From the NCBI RefSeq assembly GCF_050003625.1, contig NC_134398.1, positions 202,362,583 to 202,426,582 on the forward strand: a stretch of DNA of 64,000 nt, read 5' to 3'. Below the pieces are notes generated by a model, which worked only from the letters and a program-made list of their open reading frames with translations, made no database searches and had not been told where the DNA came from. The position numbers and the translations under genes were made by a program. The DNA comes from Haematobia irritans. Lineage: Eukaryota; Arthropoda; Insecta; Diptera; Muscidae. Positions 1-10,508 of the stretch are shown piece after piece; within the stretch, counting starts at the first letter, position 1, and every line of letters begins with the position of its first letter.

Positions 1-388
1 CACCAATAGCAGTCATCACTTTACGGGTATTTGTAATACTCAAAATCTTTTTGGTCATCAACCAATCACCAATGAAACCAGATGAAATCGAGAAAATCCA
101 CATCATAACATAAGGCAGAGATGAATACAAGCCATTAGCTTTGATGGAGAATTGCATAACATCAGACATATATTTGGGTAAATCGGTAACCATAATATAG
201 AAGCCCCAATCATGACCGATTTGAGCACAGACCAAAGCAACCGTAGGTAAATTAGTTAAAATAGCCTTCCAGGGAGTAGGTGGAAGATTTTCATTACGAA
301 CAATGGAGCCCATTTCTTTTTCCAAATAATCACGTTCACTGGGTTTGATGTAGGGATGAGAGGCGGGGTCACTAAAGCATAAGAGACT
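1..388 (-). CDS. SLC17-like gene, exon with central loop and helices 7-8
   Basis: The acceptor AG is at 390-389, after a T-rich tract. The exon opens in phase 0 with SLLCFSDPASHPYI, typical of the central cytoplasmic loop of SLC17 proteins, then PPTPWKAI, GHDWGFYIM, DLPKYM, and NGLYSSLPY with a hydrophobic helix. It is open to base 1, so the exon end and the C-terminal helices are outside the window. Confidence 0.9.
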
Positions 389-1158
389 CTAAAAACAAAA
401 CAAAGATTTATAGAGTCAACATCACACGTGAATTTGCTATAAAAATTCTCCAATAATACTTACGAACAATATGAACCATAAAACACCAAGACCACCAAAA
501 AGATAAAATACAATAGGCCAATCATAGGCATCCAAAAGTACTCCGGATAGGGAATTAGCCAAAATTGTACCAACTTGACCACCACCCAAAACTAAGGCAC
601 CCAATTTTCCACGTTCTTTTAGAGGGACCCATTGTGATAATAGTACACTTAAAGCCGGGAATGTAGTACCTTCGCCCAAACCCATCAATATGCGAACAAT
701 GATAAGAGCTGTGGAGCCACCTTCGGTAATGGCAACCGGTGTGACTAAAGTGAAAATAGCCGTCGAAAGAATACCCAAACCCAATGTCCATTTACCACCG
801 AATTTTTCAGCCAATAGACCACCAGGAATATGGGTTACAATGTAACCAATGTAGAATGAGGACAGAATTAAACCTTGCAATTCTTCGGACCATTCATAAT
901 CACCACCGCTCTGGAAAAGGACGAAAAAAAAACGAAAATAATATAGGAATTATAATAAATTTGTGGGTATTTTACTTACTGAAGAATCAGAGTCCAAATC
1001 ATCTGCTGGACACACTGCCGCTTCACCTTCTTCTGTATGATTCCGTTTGACTACTAATTCGGTAATGGCTATTGAAAGACTAATTCTCATGGTATAGGCA
1101 TTCAATATGGCCAAAAATCCCATAATAGCCAATATCACACGTTGTGGTATAACGAAAT
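1..1158 (-). CDS. SLC17-family MFS anion/phosphate cotransporter (sialin-like), partial gene
   Basis: Three spliced exons (1158-980, 910-464, 388-1 and beyond) encode about 337 residues of a 12-helix major facilitator of the SLC17 type (sialin, vesicular glutamate and Na/phosphate cotransporters; many insect paralogues). Seen: IPQRVILAIMGF and NAYTMR in helix 1, an NHT glycosylation sequon in the first loop, ELQGLILSSFYIGY, the MFS loop 2-3 motif PGGLLAEKFGGKW, the helix-4 motif RILMGLGEG followed by W-P-x-x-E-R, then PWKAI, DWGFYIM and a cytoplasmic-type segment. Both internal introns (69 and 75 bp) are GTAAGT...AG and phase 0. The acceptor of the first exon shown is phase 1, so the start codon lies upstream beyond 1158; the last helices lie beyond base 1. 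All exons are intact. Family is sure; substrate and orthologue are not assigned. Confidence 0.93.
464..910 (-). CDS. SLC17-like gene, exon with helices 2-6
   Basis: This 447-bp exon is exactly 149 codons, phase 0 to 0, beginning SGGDYEW and ending LFGGLGVLWFILF. It carries the diagnostic MFS loop motif (GGLLAEKFGGKW) and the conserved Glu of GLGEG in helix 4. The donor GTAAGT is at 463-458. No stop or frameshift is present. Confidence 0.92.
980..1158 (-). CDS. SLC17-like gene, exon with helix 1 and first loop
   Basis: The acceptor AG lies at 1160-1159 and the donor GTAAGT at 979-974. The exon enters in phase 1 (two bases AT complete the first codon) and leaves in phase 0. It encodes about 59 residues: helix 1, then an acidic extracellular loop ending D-S-D-S-S with one N-x-T sequon. 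There is no good start codon at its 5' end, so a separate upstream exon is needed. Confidence 0.9.
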
Positions 1159-1909
1159 CTGAAATTAATACAACAAAAGAAAATATTTTATGAGAAAAAA
1201 TCGTAATTAAGTTCTAAGTTGGTTTTTAATAAGAATGGTTTAGAAATTAATGTAATTGATTATATATTTTTGATTTAGTCAAGAGCTCCAAGTATTTTAT
1301 AAAAAAAATTGAAAAAAATATGAAAAAATAAAATTGAAAACGAGTTTTAATTTAATTTGATTGAAATTAACTTCGGAATTGAAGGTTTAATAATAATTTA
1401 AACATAAATTCAATATTTTATTGATTTTATTTTATGATTTTATTGATTTAATTAATTTAGAATAAATCAAAAAGTTTTAATTTAATTCGAATCGTTTACC
1501 GCGTTTATTCGTTTCAGCCAAATTTTATGGATGGTCGAGTTGTTGTAGTTTTCGCAGATTTTTCTACTGTATCTACTAAAAAAATTCTTTGGGTGTATAT
1601 GTATGTATATTTATAACTTCATGTATTCATTGATTCCTCTATCTAACTACGATTATATCTATTTGTAAGCGTGACACGCCATGTATATTAAAATAAATTA
1701 ATTTGCTGCCACAATAATTTGTCAACATTGTATTACGTTAAATTTTTTTATAGCAGTTGCATCAATTTAGTTCCATTATCAAATTAACAAATCAATTGCA
1801 TTTCTATTTATATGAAAACAATTTGGAGATGCTATACATGGTTGACTTAGTGGCAATTGTGTGTGTAAGTTCACAGAGGTAACAAAATAGATAAATAATG
1901 TGACACACT
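1159..1909. other. AT-rich non-coding (start of 5' intron of the SLC17-like gene)
   Basis: No open coding signal or recognisable repeat family is seen. By the phase-1 acceptor at 1159-1160 this must be intron of the transporter on the minus strand. Short runs such as ATTTAATTTGATTG recur but form no clear array. Confidence 0.6.
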
Positions 1910-2728
1910 ATAAAATTTTGATAAAATTTTCTATCGAAATAAAATTTTGACGAAATTTTCTATCGAAATAAAATTTTGACGATATTTTCTAAGAAAAAAA
2001 AAATTGACAAAATTTTCTATGGAAATAAAATTTAGACAAAATTTTGTATAGAAATAAATTTTAACAACATTTTCTATAGAAATAAAATTTTGGAAAAATT
2101 TTCTATGGAAATAAAATTTTGACAACTTCTTCTACAAAAATGAAATTTTGACAAAATGTTCTATGGAAATTTTGACAAATATTTCTATAGAAATAAAATT
2201 TTGATCAAACTTTCTATATAAATACATTTTTCACAAAATTTTCTATACAAATAAAATTTTGACAAAATTTTCCATAGAAATCAAATTTTGATCAAACTTT
2301 CTATATACAATGTTCACAAAATTTTCTATAGAAAAAGAATTTTGACGAAATTTTTTAGGAAAAAAAAAATTGACAAAATTTTCTATGGAAATAAAATTTT
2401 GACAAAATTTTCTACAGAAATAAAATTTTGACTAAATTTTTTATGGAAATGAAATTTTTGGGAAAATTTTCTATGGAAAAAAATTTTGACAACTTGTTCT
2501 ACAAAAATGAAATTTTGACAAAATTTTCTACGGAAATAAAATTTTGGCAAAAAATTCTGTAGAAATAAAATTTTGATCATACTTTACAATTTTCACAAAA
2601 TTTTCTATAGAAATAAAAATTTGACCAAATTTTCTATAGAAATAAAAATTTGACCTAATTTTCTATAGAAATAAAAATTTGACCTAATTTTCTATAGAAC
2701 TAAAATTTTCTATAGAAATAAAATTTTC
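1910..2728 (+). repeat. 29-bp minisatellite array, forward orientation
   Basis: About 28 degenerate head-to-tail units. Each has the 12-bp dyad TTTCTATAGAAA followed by AAAATTTTGACAAAATTTT overlapping the next unit; period is 28-30 bp. Apparent minus-strand peptides rich in F, Y, K, N and I come from cycling of a 29-bp unit through three frames and are not genes. Confidence 0.9.
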
Positions 2729-3100
2729 ATTTGTTTTGTTTTGTTATTGTTGGTTTATTTTTCAATCATTTTGTTGCTTTTAATTTCAGCTTAAAACCAT
2801 GAATACTTGAACGTTCCGAAAAAAGGTTTATGATAGCCGGCCTTTGCCGGAATAAAGTGCGGTTCACTTTGGGTTTAGCGAACTGCCTGAATTTATTCTG
2901 ATAATTGGTTGATAGTTTCGCTGCAAGTAGATGATGCTGATGAGGAATGTGGTAATTCCGAAACGTGCGTCCATCCAACCATTTTGCAGTCATAGGGCTT
3001 TGCCCAAATAAATTTGACAAACATTCTTTTCCTCTGTTGGTTAAGCTACACTTGAAGTTTAGTCAACGCATGGTTTTAAGCTGAGATCAAAAACAACAAA
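2728..3100. mobile_element. Inverted-repeat core element between minisatellite arrays, copy 1
   Basis: Non-tandem sequence of higher complexity. Arms TTCAGCTTAAAACCATG (about 2787) and CATGGTTTTAAGCTGA (about 3070-3085) are inverted repeats. The core holds TGGTTAAGCTACACTT, shared with the second copy at 22690-22880. The left arm extends about 75 bp and matches, in reverse complement, the right arm of copy 2. No protein is encoded; an 84-codon minus-strand frame is not convincing. Superfamily unknown. Confidence 0.65.
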
Positions 3101-3114
3101 ATGAAATACATTTT

Positions 3115-3990
3115 TTTCAAGGTTTTCTATGGAAATACAATTGTGGCAAAATATTCTATGGAAATAAAATTTTCGCAAAATTTTTTATGTAAATAACATT
3201 TTGACCAAATTTTCTATCAAAATAAAAATTTGACAAAATTTTCTATAGAAATATAATTTTGACCAAATTTTCTATAGAAATAAAATGTTGACTAAATTTT
3301 TTATGTAAATAAAATTTTAACAAAATATTCTATAGAAATAAAATTTTGACTAAATTTTTTTATGGAAATAAAGTTTTGAGCAAAATGTCTATAGAAAATT
3401 TTGACAAAAAATCTATAGACATCTATAGAAAAAATCTTTGAGATATCAATAGAAATTTTGTATTGAAATAAAAATTTGAGAAAATTTTCTATAGAAATAT
3501 AATTTTCACCAAGTTTTCTATGAAACTAAAACTTTGATAAAATTGTCTATCAAAATAAAATATTCTATCAAAATTGAAATGAAATTTTGACAAAATTTTC
3601 TATAGAAATAAAATTTTGACAAAATTTTCTATAGAAATAAATTTTAACAAAATTTTCTATAGAAATAAATTTTGACAAAATTTTCTATAGAAATAAATTT
3701 TAACAAAATTTTCTATGGAAATAATATTTTGGCAAACATTTTCGATAGAAATAAAATTTTGGGAAAATTTTGTATGGAAAGTAAATTTTGGCAAAATGTT
3801 CTACAAAAATGAAATTTTGACAAAAGTTTCTATAGGAATAAAATGTTGACAAAATTGTTTGTCCAAATTTTCTATAGAAATACAATTGTGACAAAGTTTT
3901 CTATAGAAATACAATTTTGGCAAGAATTGTTGAAAAAAATTCTACAGTAAAGTTTCGACAAAGTTTTCTATAAATTCAATATCTTAAAAA
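3115..3990 (+). repeat. 29-bp minisatellite array, forward orientation
   Basis: Continuation of the 29-bp family on the right of the core element, in the same orientation as the left array, with many point variants. It ends at a segment containing TTCAATATCTT, which also follows the array at 23165-23190, so that flank belongs to the same composite repeat. Confidence 0.88.
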
Positions 3991-4059
3991 ATTTTAATTT
4001 TCGTGTTATTTCATACTAACAAAGTTCATTGTGAGTAAATTCTCCCTTTTTGTAGATGT

Positions 4060-4515
4060 TTACTACACGGACGAATGTTTGGATGTAAAAATTTAATGTT
4101 TGGAACTCAAATTTTTTAACACAATATTTTTAAGTGCAAGCATATAATGTTCATAAACTGGCATAATAACATGTTTGGGACATATATGTTAGAACATATT
4201 ATGTTTGGGATATAAAATGTTTGTAAATATAATATACTTAGATGCAAATATATATTAATTTAGAAATAGCATATAAACATATATGTGGTTAGAAAGAGAG
4301 ACCTAGAGAGTATGCTGCAAGTAAAATAATGGAAGTAACCAATTGGCGCCTTAAAAATATATCCACTGAATCTCATTAAAATGTTTTTCTACTATTGTAT
4401 GGCCTAAGGTGAAACATAATATGTTTGAAAAATACAAACAATATTTTGTTCGGACCAATCCTAAAAATATATATGCTTGAAGCAAAATGAGAGTGTACTT
4501 GCACCTTGTTGGTGC
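4060..4515 (+). repeat. Dispersed repeat with ATATTATGTTTGG motifs, copy 1
   Basis: Many internal variants of ACATATTATGTTTGG, a landmark GGCGCC segment and AGAGAGACCTAGAGAG. The same segment order recurs inverted at 28575-29015, so this is a dispersed element, probably a non-autonomous DNA transposon. Ends and target duplications are not resolved. No protein. Confidence 0.7.
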
Positions 4516-5399
4516 AACCTAAATCGTTAAAAAATTTAAAATTCAACACAATTACAATTTGTTAAAATCAAATATCGACCGGCACTGTAATTTATAAAAT
4601 TTATCTTGTTGTGCTTGGTATAACATATAAACCAATAAATCAAAAAAATCAATTCAGAGGATATTTATACACCCAAAAATTAGCCCATATAGTGGGGGGT
4701 TAATTACTTCGTGCGAAGAAAAAACAAATTTTTCATACTAATCACAAATATTTGATCATAAACTTCGTAATATATTTTTTAATTTCCTAGATCGTGGTAA
4801 AAGTTTCTTAAATTTTTTGTAGATTATTTTTGGTACACGTGGCAATCATGGTCGCAAATCAAATTAGGTCGGTTTCAGTTTTTCTCTGATTTAACGTAGT
4901 TTTCTCTATATATTATTTATATTAACTTTTTCCACAAAAAAGTGTTAATAAATTTTTGTAGAAAAAAAAAAAAAATAAATAAAAATACCTTTGAATTGAA
5001 ATGTTAATTTCCGACATCATATTTGTTTTAACAATTATATTATTATCGTTATCAACCATTCAGTTTTGTTAATAAACTGAATTGTTGTGAATGTCGTCGA
5101 GCAGGTGTTCCATTAAAGAGTTATTATTCGTAGTAATTTACAATTGCGAAGAAGCTGCCCCCAACCCACCAATGGAAACAAAATATATATCATCAAAAAG
5201 TAAATATGTTTTCATACTCCGTTTATTAAAGAACATTCCTAAACAGATGGAAAATGTTATTTTACAAAACAGAAATAAAAACAGTTGCAAATATACGCGC
5301 GAGAAAAGAAAATGTGCAAAAACGGCGGAAGCAACTCATTTTTGTTTTTATAAAATTTAGAATTATAAAAAAGATCATGTCTAACTTTTTGTAAAGGGG
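4516..5399. other. AT-rich, no gene supported
   Basis: About 4620-4690 resembles the flank of the minisatellite-core repeat (ATATTTATACACCCAAAAA also seen near 23225). An 89-codon plus frame at 5091-5360 has no family signature, domain or splice context and is not called. Confidence 0.5.
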
Positions 5400-5760
5400 A
5401 AGTTTATCACCGCCAAACAACTTCCCAAGTTAGGTTAAGTGGCAGCCCGATGTATCAGGCTCACTTAGACTATTCAGTCCATTGTGATACCACATTGGTA
5501 TCACCAAGTTGTATATGGGTGATTCGCATCCTAAATTTAATGAAAAAAAATTAAAGTAGAGATTATGAACCTTATTTTATAAAAATGTCCTTATATTAAA
5601 GAAATTTGTCCGTAAGGTTGTGTAAAATGGGAGTCCTAAAATTTAGGTTGCATAGTTCTTCATATTAGGTGAATAATTTTTTAGAATGTAGCTCCCTAAC
5701 AAATTTCTCTATTTCAAAAAAACCGCATCTTTGGCTCAACATGGGAAGGAATCTTTAGAG
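5380..5760 (+). repeat. Dispersed repeat family (CCTAAATTTAAT...), copy 1
   Basis: Landmarks TCCTAAATTTAATGAAAAAA, ATGTCCTTATATTAAAG and AATTTAGGTTGCATAGT match the same order of segments at 22470-22665. Interrupted at about 5429-5505 by the short GTGGCAGCCCGAT repeat, with CAAGTT on both sides. Non-coding, moderately diverged. Confidence 0.55.
5429..5505 (+). repeat. Short SINE-like repeat (GTGGCAGYCCGAT...)
   Basis: Contains GTGGCAGCCCGATGTATC, AGGCTCACTTAGAC and TTCAGTCCATTGTGATAC. A truncated relative inserted at 28755-28819 is flanked by a 14-bp direct duplication, which supports mobility through target-primed reverse transcription. Here CAAGTT flanks both sides, a weaker duplication. 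Confidence 0.5.
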
Positions 5761-6043
5761 CCAAGTAAACTTTTTGTTATGACCAAAAGAGTTTCTGTTG
5801 CAAATTTAACGGAACAGCATATAAAATGAATTTTAATTTTATTTATAGATAATGGAATCGTATGTGTTCCTTTTACTAAACGATCATTAATTTCCCAAAT
5901 TTGATAATTTGTTTAAAATTACTAGAATAGTAATAAAAAATTGCTGTTAAAAAAAAAGAAACATATACATCTGAAGGTGAAATTCATTTATAATTGAATA
6001 ATATGCGCTTCAACTACCTGGTTTTGTGATTATATTATGAATG
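5761..6043. other. AT-rich, nothing recognised
   Basis: No coding frame, repeat family or structured signal noticed. Confidence 0.5.
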
Positions 6044-6123
6044 TTTTTGTAAGAATATATTCGATAAAATGAAACGACCATAAACCTCAAATTATTTACT
6101 TAAATATTATTGTATAATTTTTA
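6044..6123 (+). repeat. 80-bp direct repeat, left of mini-me-like element
   Basis: Matches 8183-8262 at 78 of 80 positions (TTTTTGTAAGAATATATTCG through GTATAATTTTTA). The pair brackets the mini-me-like element exactly, so it behaves as an exceptionally long target duplication or a segmental duplication breakpoint. Confidence 0.88.
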
Positions 6124-7049
6124 TACCCTCCACCATAGGATGGATGGTATATTAACTTTGTCATTCCGTTTGTAACACATCGAAATATTGCTCTAAGACC
6201 CCATAAAGTATATATATTCTGGGTCATGGTGAAATTCTGAGTCGATCTAAGCATGTCCGTCCGTCCGTCTGTTGAAATCTGGCTAACTTCCGAACGAAAC
6301 AAGCTATAGACTTCAAACTTGGCACAAGTAGTTGTTATTGATGTAGGTCGGATGGTATTGCAAATTGGCCATATCGGTCCACTTTTACGTATAGCCCCCA
6401 TATAAAGGCACCCCAGATTTGGCTTGCGAAGCCTCTAAGAGTAGCTTATTTCATCCGATGTGGCTGAAATTTGGTACATGGTGTAAGTATATGGTCCCTA
6501 GCAACCATGCAAAAATTGGTCCATATCGGTCCATATTTATATATGCCCCCCCCCCCCCCACATATAAACCGATCCCCAGATTTGGTTTGCGTATCCTCTA
6601 AAAGAAGCAAATTTCATCCGATCCGGTTGAAATTTGGTACGTGGTGTTAGTATATGGTATCTAATAACCATGCAAAAATTGGTCCATATCGGTCCATAAT
6701 TATATATAGCCCCCATATAAACCGATCCCCAGATTTGATCTGCGGAGCCTCTTGCAGGAACAAAATTCATCCGATCCGGTTGAAATTTTGTACGTGGTGT
6801 TAGTATATGGTCTCTGACAACATTCAAAAATTTAGTCCATATCGCTTCATATGTTATAGCCCCCATATAAATCGATCCCCAGATTTGACCTCCGGAACCT
6901 CTTGGAGGAGCAAAATTCATCCGATTCGGTTGAAATCTGGTACATTCCGATAGTATATGGCCGCTAACAGCCATGCAAAAATTGATCTATATCGGTCTAT
7001 AGTTATATATAGCCGATCGCCAATCACACAAAAATTGGTCCATATCGCC

Positions 7050-7738
7050 AAAAATAATCTACCAAAATTTTATTTATACAGAAAATTTTGTCAAAATGTT
7101 ATTACTATAGCAAATTTTGTCAAAATTTTATTACTATAGAAAATTTTGTCAAAATTTTATTTCTATACAATTTTTAAAAAATTTAATTTCTATAGAAAAT
7201 TTTGTCAAAATTTTATTTCTACAGAAAATTTTTTAAAAATGTTATTTCTATAGAAAATTTTTTAAAAATTTTATTTCTATAGAAAATTTTGTCAACATTT
7301 TATTTCTATAGAAAATTTTGTCAAAATTTTATTACTATAGAAAATTTTGTCAAAATTTTATTTCTATAAAATTTTTAAAAGATTTAATTTCTATAGAAAA
7401 TTTTGTCAAAATTTTATTACTATAGAAAATTTTATCAAAATTTTATTTCTATAGAAAATTTTTTTAAATATTTAATTTCTATAGAAAATGTTGTCAAAAT
7501 TGTATTACTATAGAAAAATTTTGTCAAAATTTTATTACTATAGAAAAATTTTGTTAAAATTTTATTTCTATAGACAATTTTGTTAAAATTTAATTTCTAT
7601 TGAAAATTTTGTCAAAATTTTATTTCCATAGAAAATTTTGTCATAATTTTATTTCTATAGAAAATTTTGTAAAATTGAATTTCTATAGAAAATGTTGTCA
7701 AAATTTTATATCTATAGAAAATTTTGTCAAACTGAATT
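7050..7738 (-). repeat. 29-bp minisatellite array, reverse orientation, inside mini-me-like element
   Basis: About 23 units reading TTTTGTCAAAATTTTATTTC plus CTATAGAAAA on the plus strand. The left boundary (7050-7070) includes AATAATCTACCAAAAT, the same flank that precedes the array in the hAT-like element at 38714-38734, suggesting capture of the module. Confidence 0.9.
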
Positions 7739-7843
7739 ATATACGTATTTAATCGGCCTAATATATACCCCGTATGGACTAGCTTACAATTTTGAAGGCG
7801 GTGTTAAGAAGTTTTAAGATACCTTGCCATCAGCAAGTGTTAC

Positions 7844-8062
7844 CACACACAGAGAAGGAATATGATCACCACAACCATGTTTCAAGAGCAAAATGTTACT
7901 TTTTCACGGAAATCTGGGAAATAATGTATCTGATTTCGGAAAGCATGTTATGTTTGACGAGAAAAGAATATTTTTGCGACAAAAATGCTACATGGTCGCT
8001 GTGAAAAATTAACATGGTGCTCTTTAAACATGTTTGAGGTGATCATATTCCTTCTCTGGGTG
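7844..8062. mobile_element. Miniature inverted-repeat element nested in the mini-me tail
   Basis: Perfect 20-bp terminal inverted repeats: AGAGAAGGAATATGATCACC at 7851-7870 and its complement at 8038-8057, extending imperfectly to CACMC at the ends. It splits host sequence that is contiguous in the copy at 38285-38300 (GTGTTATCGCAACCCAAG). About 219 bp, no coding capacity. A diverged relative is seen near 11700-11850. Confidence 0.85.
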
Positions 8063-8182
8063 CGCAACCCAAGTAATTCGTTTGTGGATGAAAGTCTTTA
8101 GTAGAAGTTTCTATGCAATCCATGGTGGAGGGTACATAAGATTCGGCCTGGCCGAACTTACGGCCGTATATACTTGTTTTCC

Positions 8183-8262
8183 TTTTTGTAAGAATATATT
8201 CGATAAAATGAAATGACCATAAACCTCAAATTATTTACTTAAAGATTATTGTATAATTTTTA
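8183..8262 (+). repeat. 80-bp direct repeat, right of mini-me-like element
   Basis: Partner of 6044-6123 with two substitutions. It starts immediately after the element end (ATACTTGTTTTCC). Confidence 0.88.
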
Positions 8263-9230
8263 AAATTGAAATTCGTTTTTGAAAATGTTACAATCGAATA
8301 ATCATAAAAATTAAATTAGTACAATAAAACTGGAACAATAAATGGGAAATTTATGACAAACTAACGATAAGAGAAGCCCCTCTAGGCATCTACAGAAAAA
8401 TAGAATTAGAGAAAGATCCAATATAGAATGAACTTGTTTTTGGGGCTTCTTATCTACGGATTTGTAATCCATTTTTATGGGGGATTCATGTAACCCATCA
8501 TTCCAAATAGGAGGGGTATTGAAAACACATGCAGCACATGAATAATATTTACATTTGAGTTTCTAATTACATTCATGTTAAACCATTGTAATTATAAGAT
8601 AATAAATCAAGCATTTTGGAATTGTTAGGCAAATGCATGTTTAAATTGTTAAACAATTTAAATATTAGTCTAAGTTATGTGAAAGCAATATAGCACGTGT
8701 GTTTGTTGTCAATTCATTATGGTATTTATAGTTAAGAAATTTCTATATATTTTTTTACACTTCAATAATAATATAATCAAATGTGCCTATAAATAGAAAA
8801 TTTTTCTGAGAATAATAATGCATGTTAAAAATATATAATTTATGATTTAAAGATTAGATAGGAATTTCTTCTTATAGATTTAACAATAACCATCACAAGG
8901 AAAAATTATGCAATAATGAAAATTAAAATTGATTAATATAAAACTGATTGAAATTGCAAATTTTATTCGATTTAATTCTGTTTTTACTTGTTAAAAATAT
9001 ACATATTTATGGCTTAAGTAAAAGAGTTCAAATGAAGCATAAAGATACGGATTTTGCAAAATTCGTATTTAGCACAAATTACTTCAGATTTTCTTAATAT
9101 TTGTAAACTTTATCACAAATGTGCCCATCTTGAACTTCGTATAGCACTAAAGAAATGTTTACAATTCTGATCTGCAATTTTTTTAAAGTGAAAAAAAAAA
9201 TAATTATGTATAATTTTTATAATAACTTTG
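8263..9230. other. AT-rich spacer with one small foldback
   Basis: No gene. GATAAGAGAAGCCCC (8366-8380) and GGGGCTTCTTATC (8442-8454) form an imperfect foldback about 90 bp across. The remainder is low complexity A/T. Confidence 0.5.
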
Positions 9231-9764
9231 ATCTGCCAAAAATGTGCCTACCAAAAATATTGATTTTAGACCCCACAAAAAAATATATATCGATCGACTC
9301 AGAATCACCTCCTGAGTCGATCTAGCGTCACCAAGTCCGTCGGTCCATGTATTTGTATGGACGGATCACAGGATTCTGGTCGCAATTATTAACCAATTTT
9401 GATGAAATTTGGTATAGGGTGTTTTTTTGGGCACAAGGACGAACGCTATTGAATTTGGAAGAAATCGGATCAAACTTAGATATAGCTCCCATATATATGT
9501 ATCGCCCGATTTCGACAAATGGGGTCACGTTGCGCTTTTTTACAAACGGATCGTCACCAAATTTGGCAAAAAGTTATCTTCTTCATTACGCCTCAAGTCT
9601 GTAAAATTTCATCCACATCGGTTCAGATTTCGATATATGTATATATTTATCAACCGATCTTACTCAAAGTTGGCTTACTATAATCTTCTACAGTACTAAC
9701 AATATGTGCAAAAAATCATCGAAATCGGTTCAGATTTAGCTATAGCTCCCATATATACTATGTA

Positions 9765-10280
9765 CACTCAAAAAAAAAGTGAACTCTCTATTTCACTAAA
9801 GCCAATTTAACTTTATTATAGTTCATGGAATTATTATGTTTAGAGAAAGTTTTCTTTACTCTAATAATTTTTTGTGTACGTTAGTTAAATTAACATAACC
9901 CGAGGAAAAAAATATACTTAAATGAAGCATAAAGATGAACTAAATTCGTGTCTTCCACAAAATAGTTCAGAATTTCTTTAAATTTGTAAATTTTACCAAA
10001 AATGCGTCCATCATGAACTTCGTATGTCACTAAAGACATTCTTGCAATTTTTAACTCCAAGTTTTTCCTTCAAACTACAAAATTTTCTTTAACAAGTGAA
10101 AAAACTTAGTTATGTCTAATAAATTTTCTTGAATTTGTCGAAAAATATGTACTTATTTTTACTACATCGGCTTGATGCCAACGTTTGTAATACTGTTTAG
10201 TTAAAATTTTCAACAAATATTCAAAATTTTCTAAAATAACCGAAAGTTTTCTTCTTGGTGGGTTCACTGTTTTTTCAGTG
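9765..10280 (-). mobile_element. MITE-A copy (CACTSAAAAAA ends), TA target duplication
   Basis: 516 bp with inverted ends CACTCAAAAAAAAAGTGAAC and (complement) CACTGAAAAAACAGTGAACC, flanked by TA on both sides, as expected of Tc1/mariner-type miniature elements. Inserted into the mini-me-like unit at TAGCTCCCATAT...TAGCCCGATTT. Other copies: 33171-33732, 59883-60879, 60317-60843. No coding. Confidence 0.87.
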
Positions 10281-10508
10281 TATAGCCCGATTTCCCAAAA
10301 TTTGGCCATAGAACCCTTATTTATTAACTGACCTTTCTGAAAGTTGGCTAGATCCAGTCCTCTATAGTACTAACTGTATGTGCAAAGTTTAATCGGAATC
10401 GGTTCAGATGTAGATATAGCTCCCATATATGTATCGCCCAATTTTGAAAAAGTTGCCCCTAATAACCTTATGTTTGACCATAGAGGCCTCATTTCTTAAC
10501 TGATCTTA

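Larger units (their letters stand above)
6123..8182 (+). mobile_element. Mini-me-like non-autonomous element, type I (with minisatellite arm)
   Basis: Order of parts: TATACCCTCCACCATAGGATGG end; short (TA)n at about 6208-6216; (GTCC)n at about 6256; about four to five tandem 150-bp units containing ATTGGTCCATATCGGTCC and CCCCCATATAAACCGATCC; a 29-bp minisatellite arm (7050-7738); a tail with GAATTATATACGTATTTAATCGG; and the end GGCCTGGCCGAACTTACGGCCGTATATACTTG. (TA)n plus (GTCY)n proto-microsatellites are the known hallmarks of dipteran mini-me elements. No protein: the open frames are in-frame runs of the tandem unit. Confidence 0.8.

Noticed and set aside
784..1050. Plus-strand frame over the SLC17-like exons
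   Set aside because: Shadow of the true minus-strand exons, crossing an intron.
1931..2580. Minus-strand frames rich in F-Y-K-N-I in minisatellite arrays (also 3700, 44365, 50268, 53617, 54322, 62835, 63271)
   Set aside because: A 29-bp unit read through three frames gives an 87-bp, 29-residue repeat; absence of stops follows from the unit, not from coding.
5091..5360. 89-codon plus-strand frame
   Set aside because: No domain, no conserved motif, poor context; length is unremarkable for chance in 64 kb.
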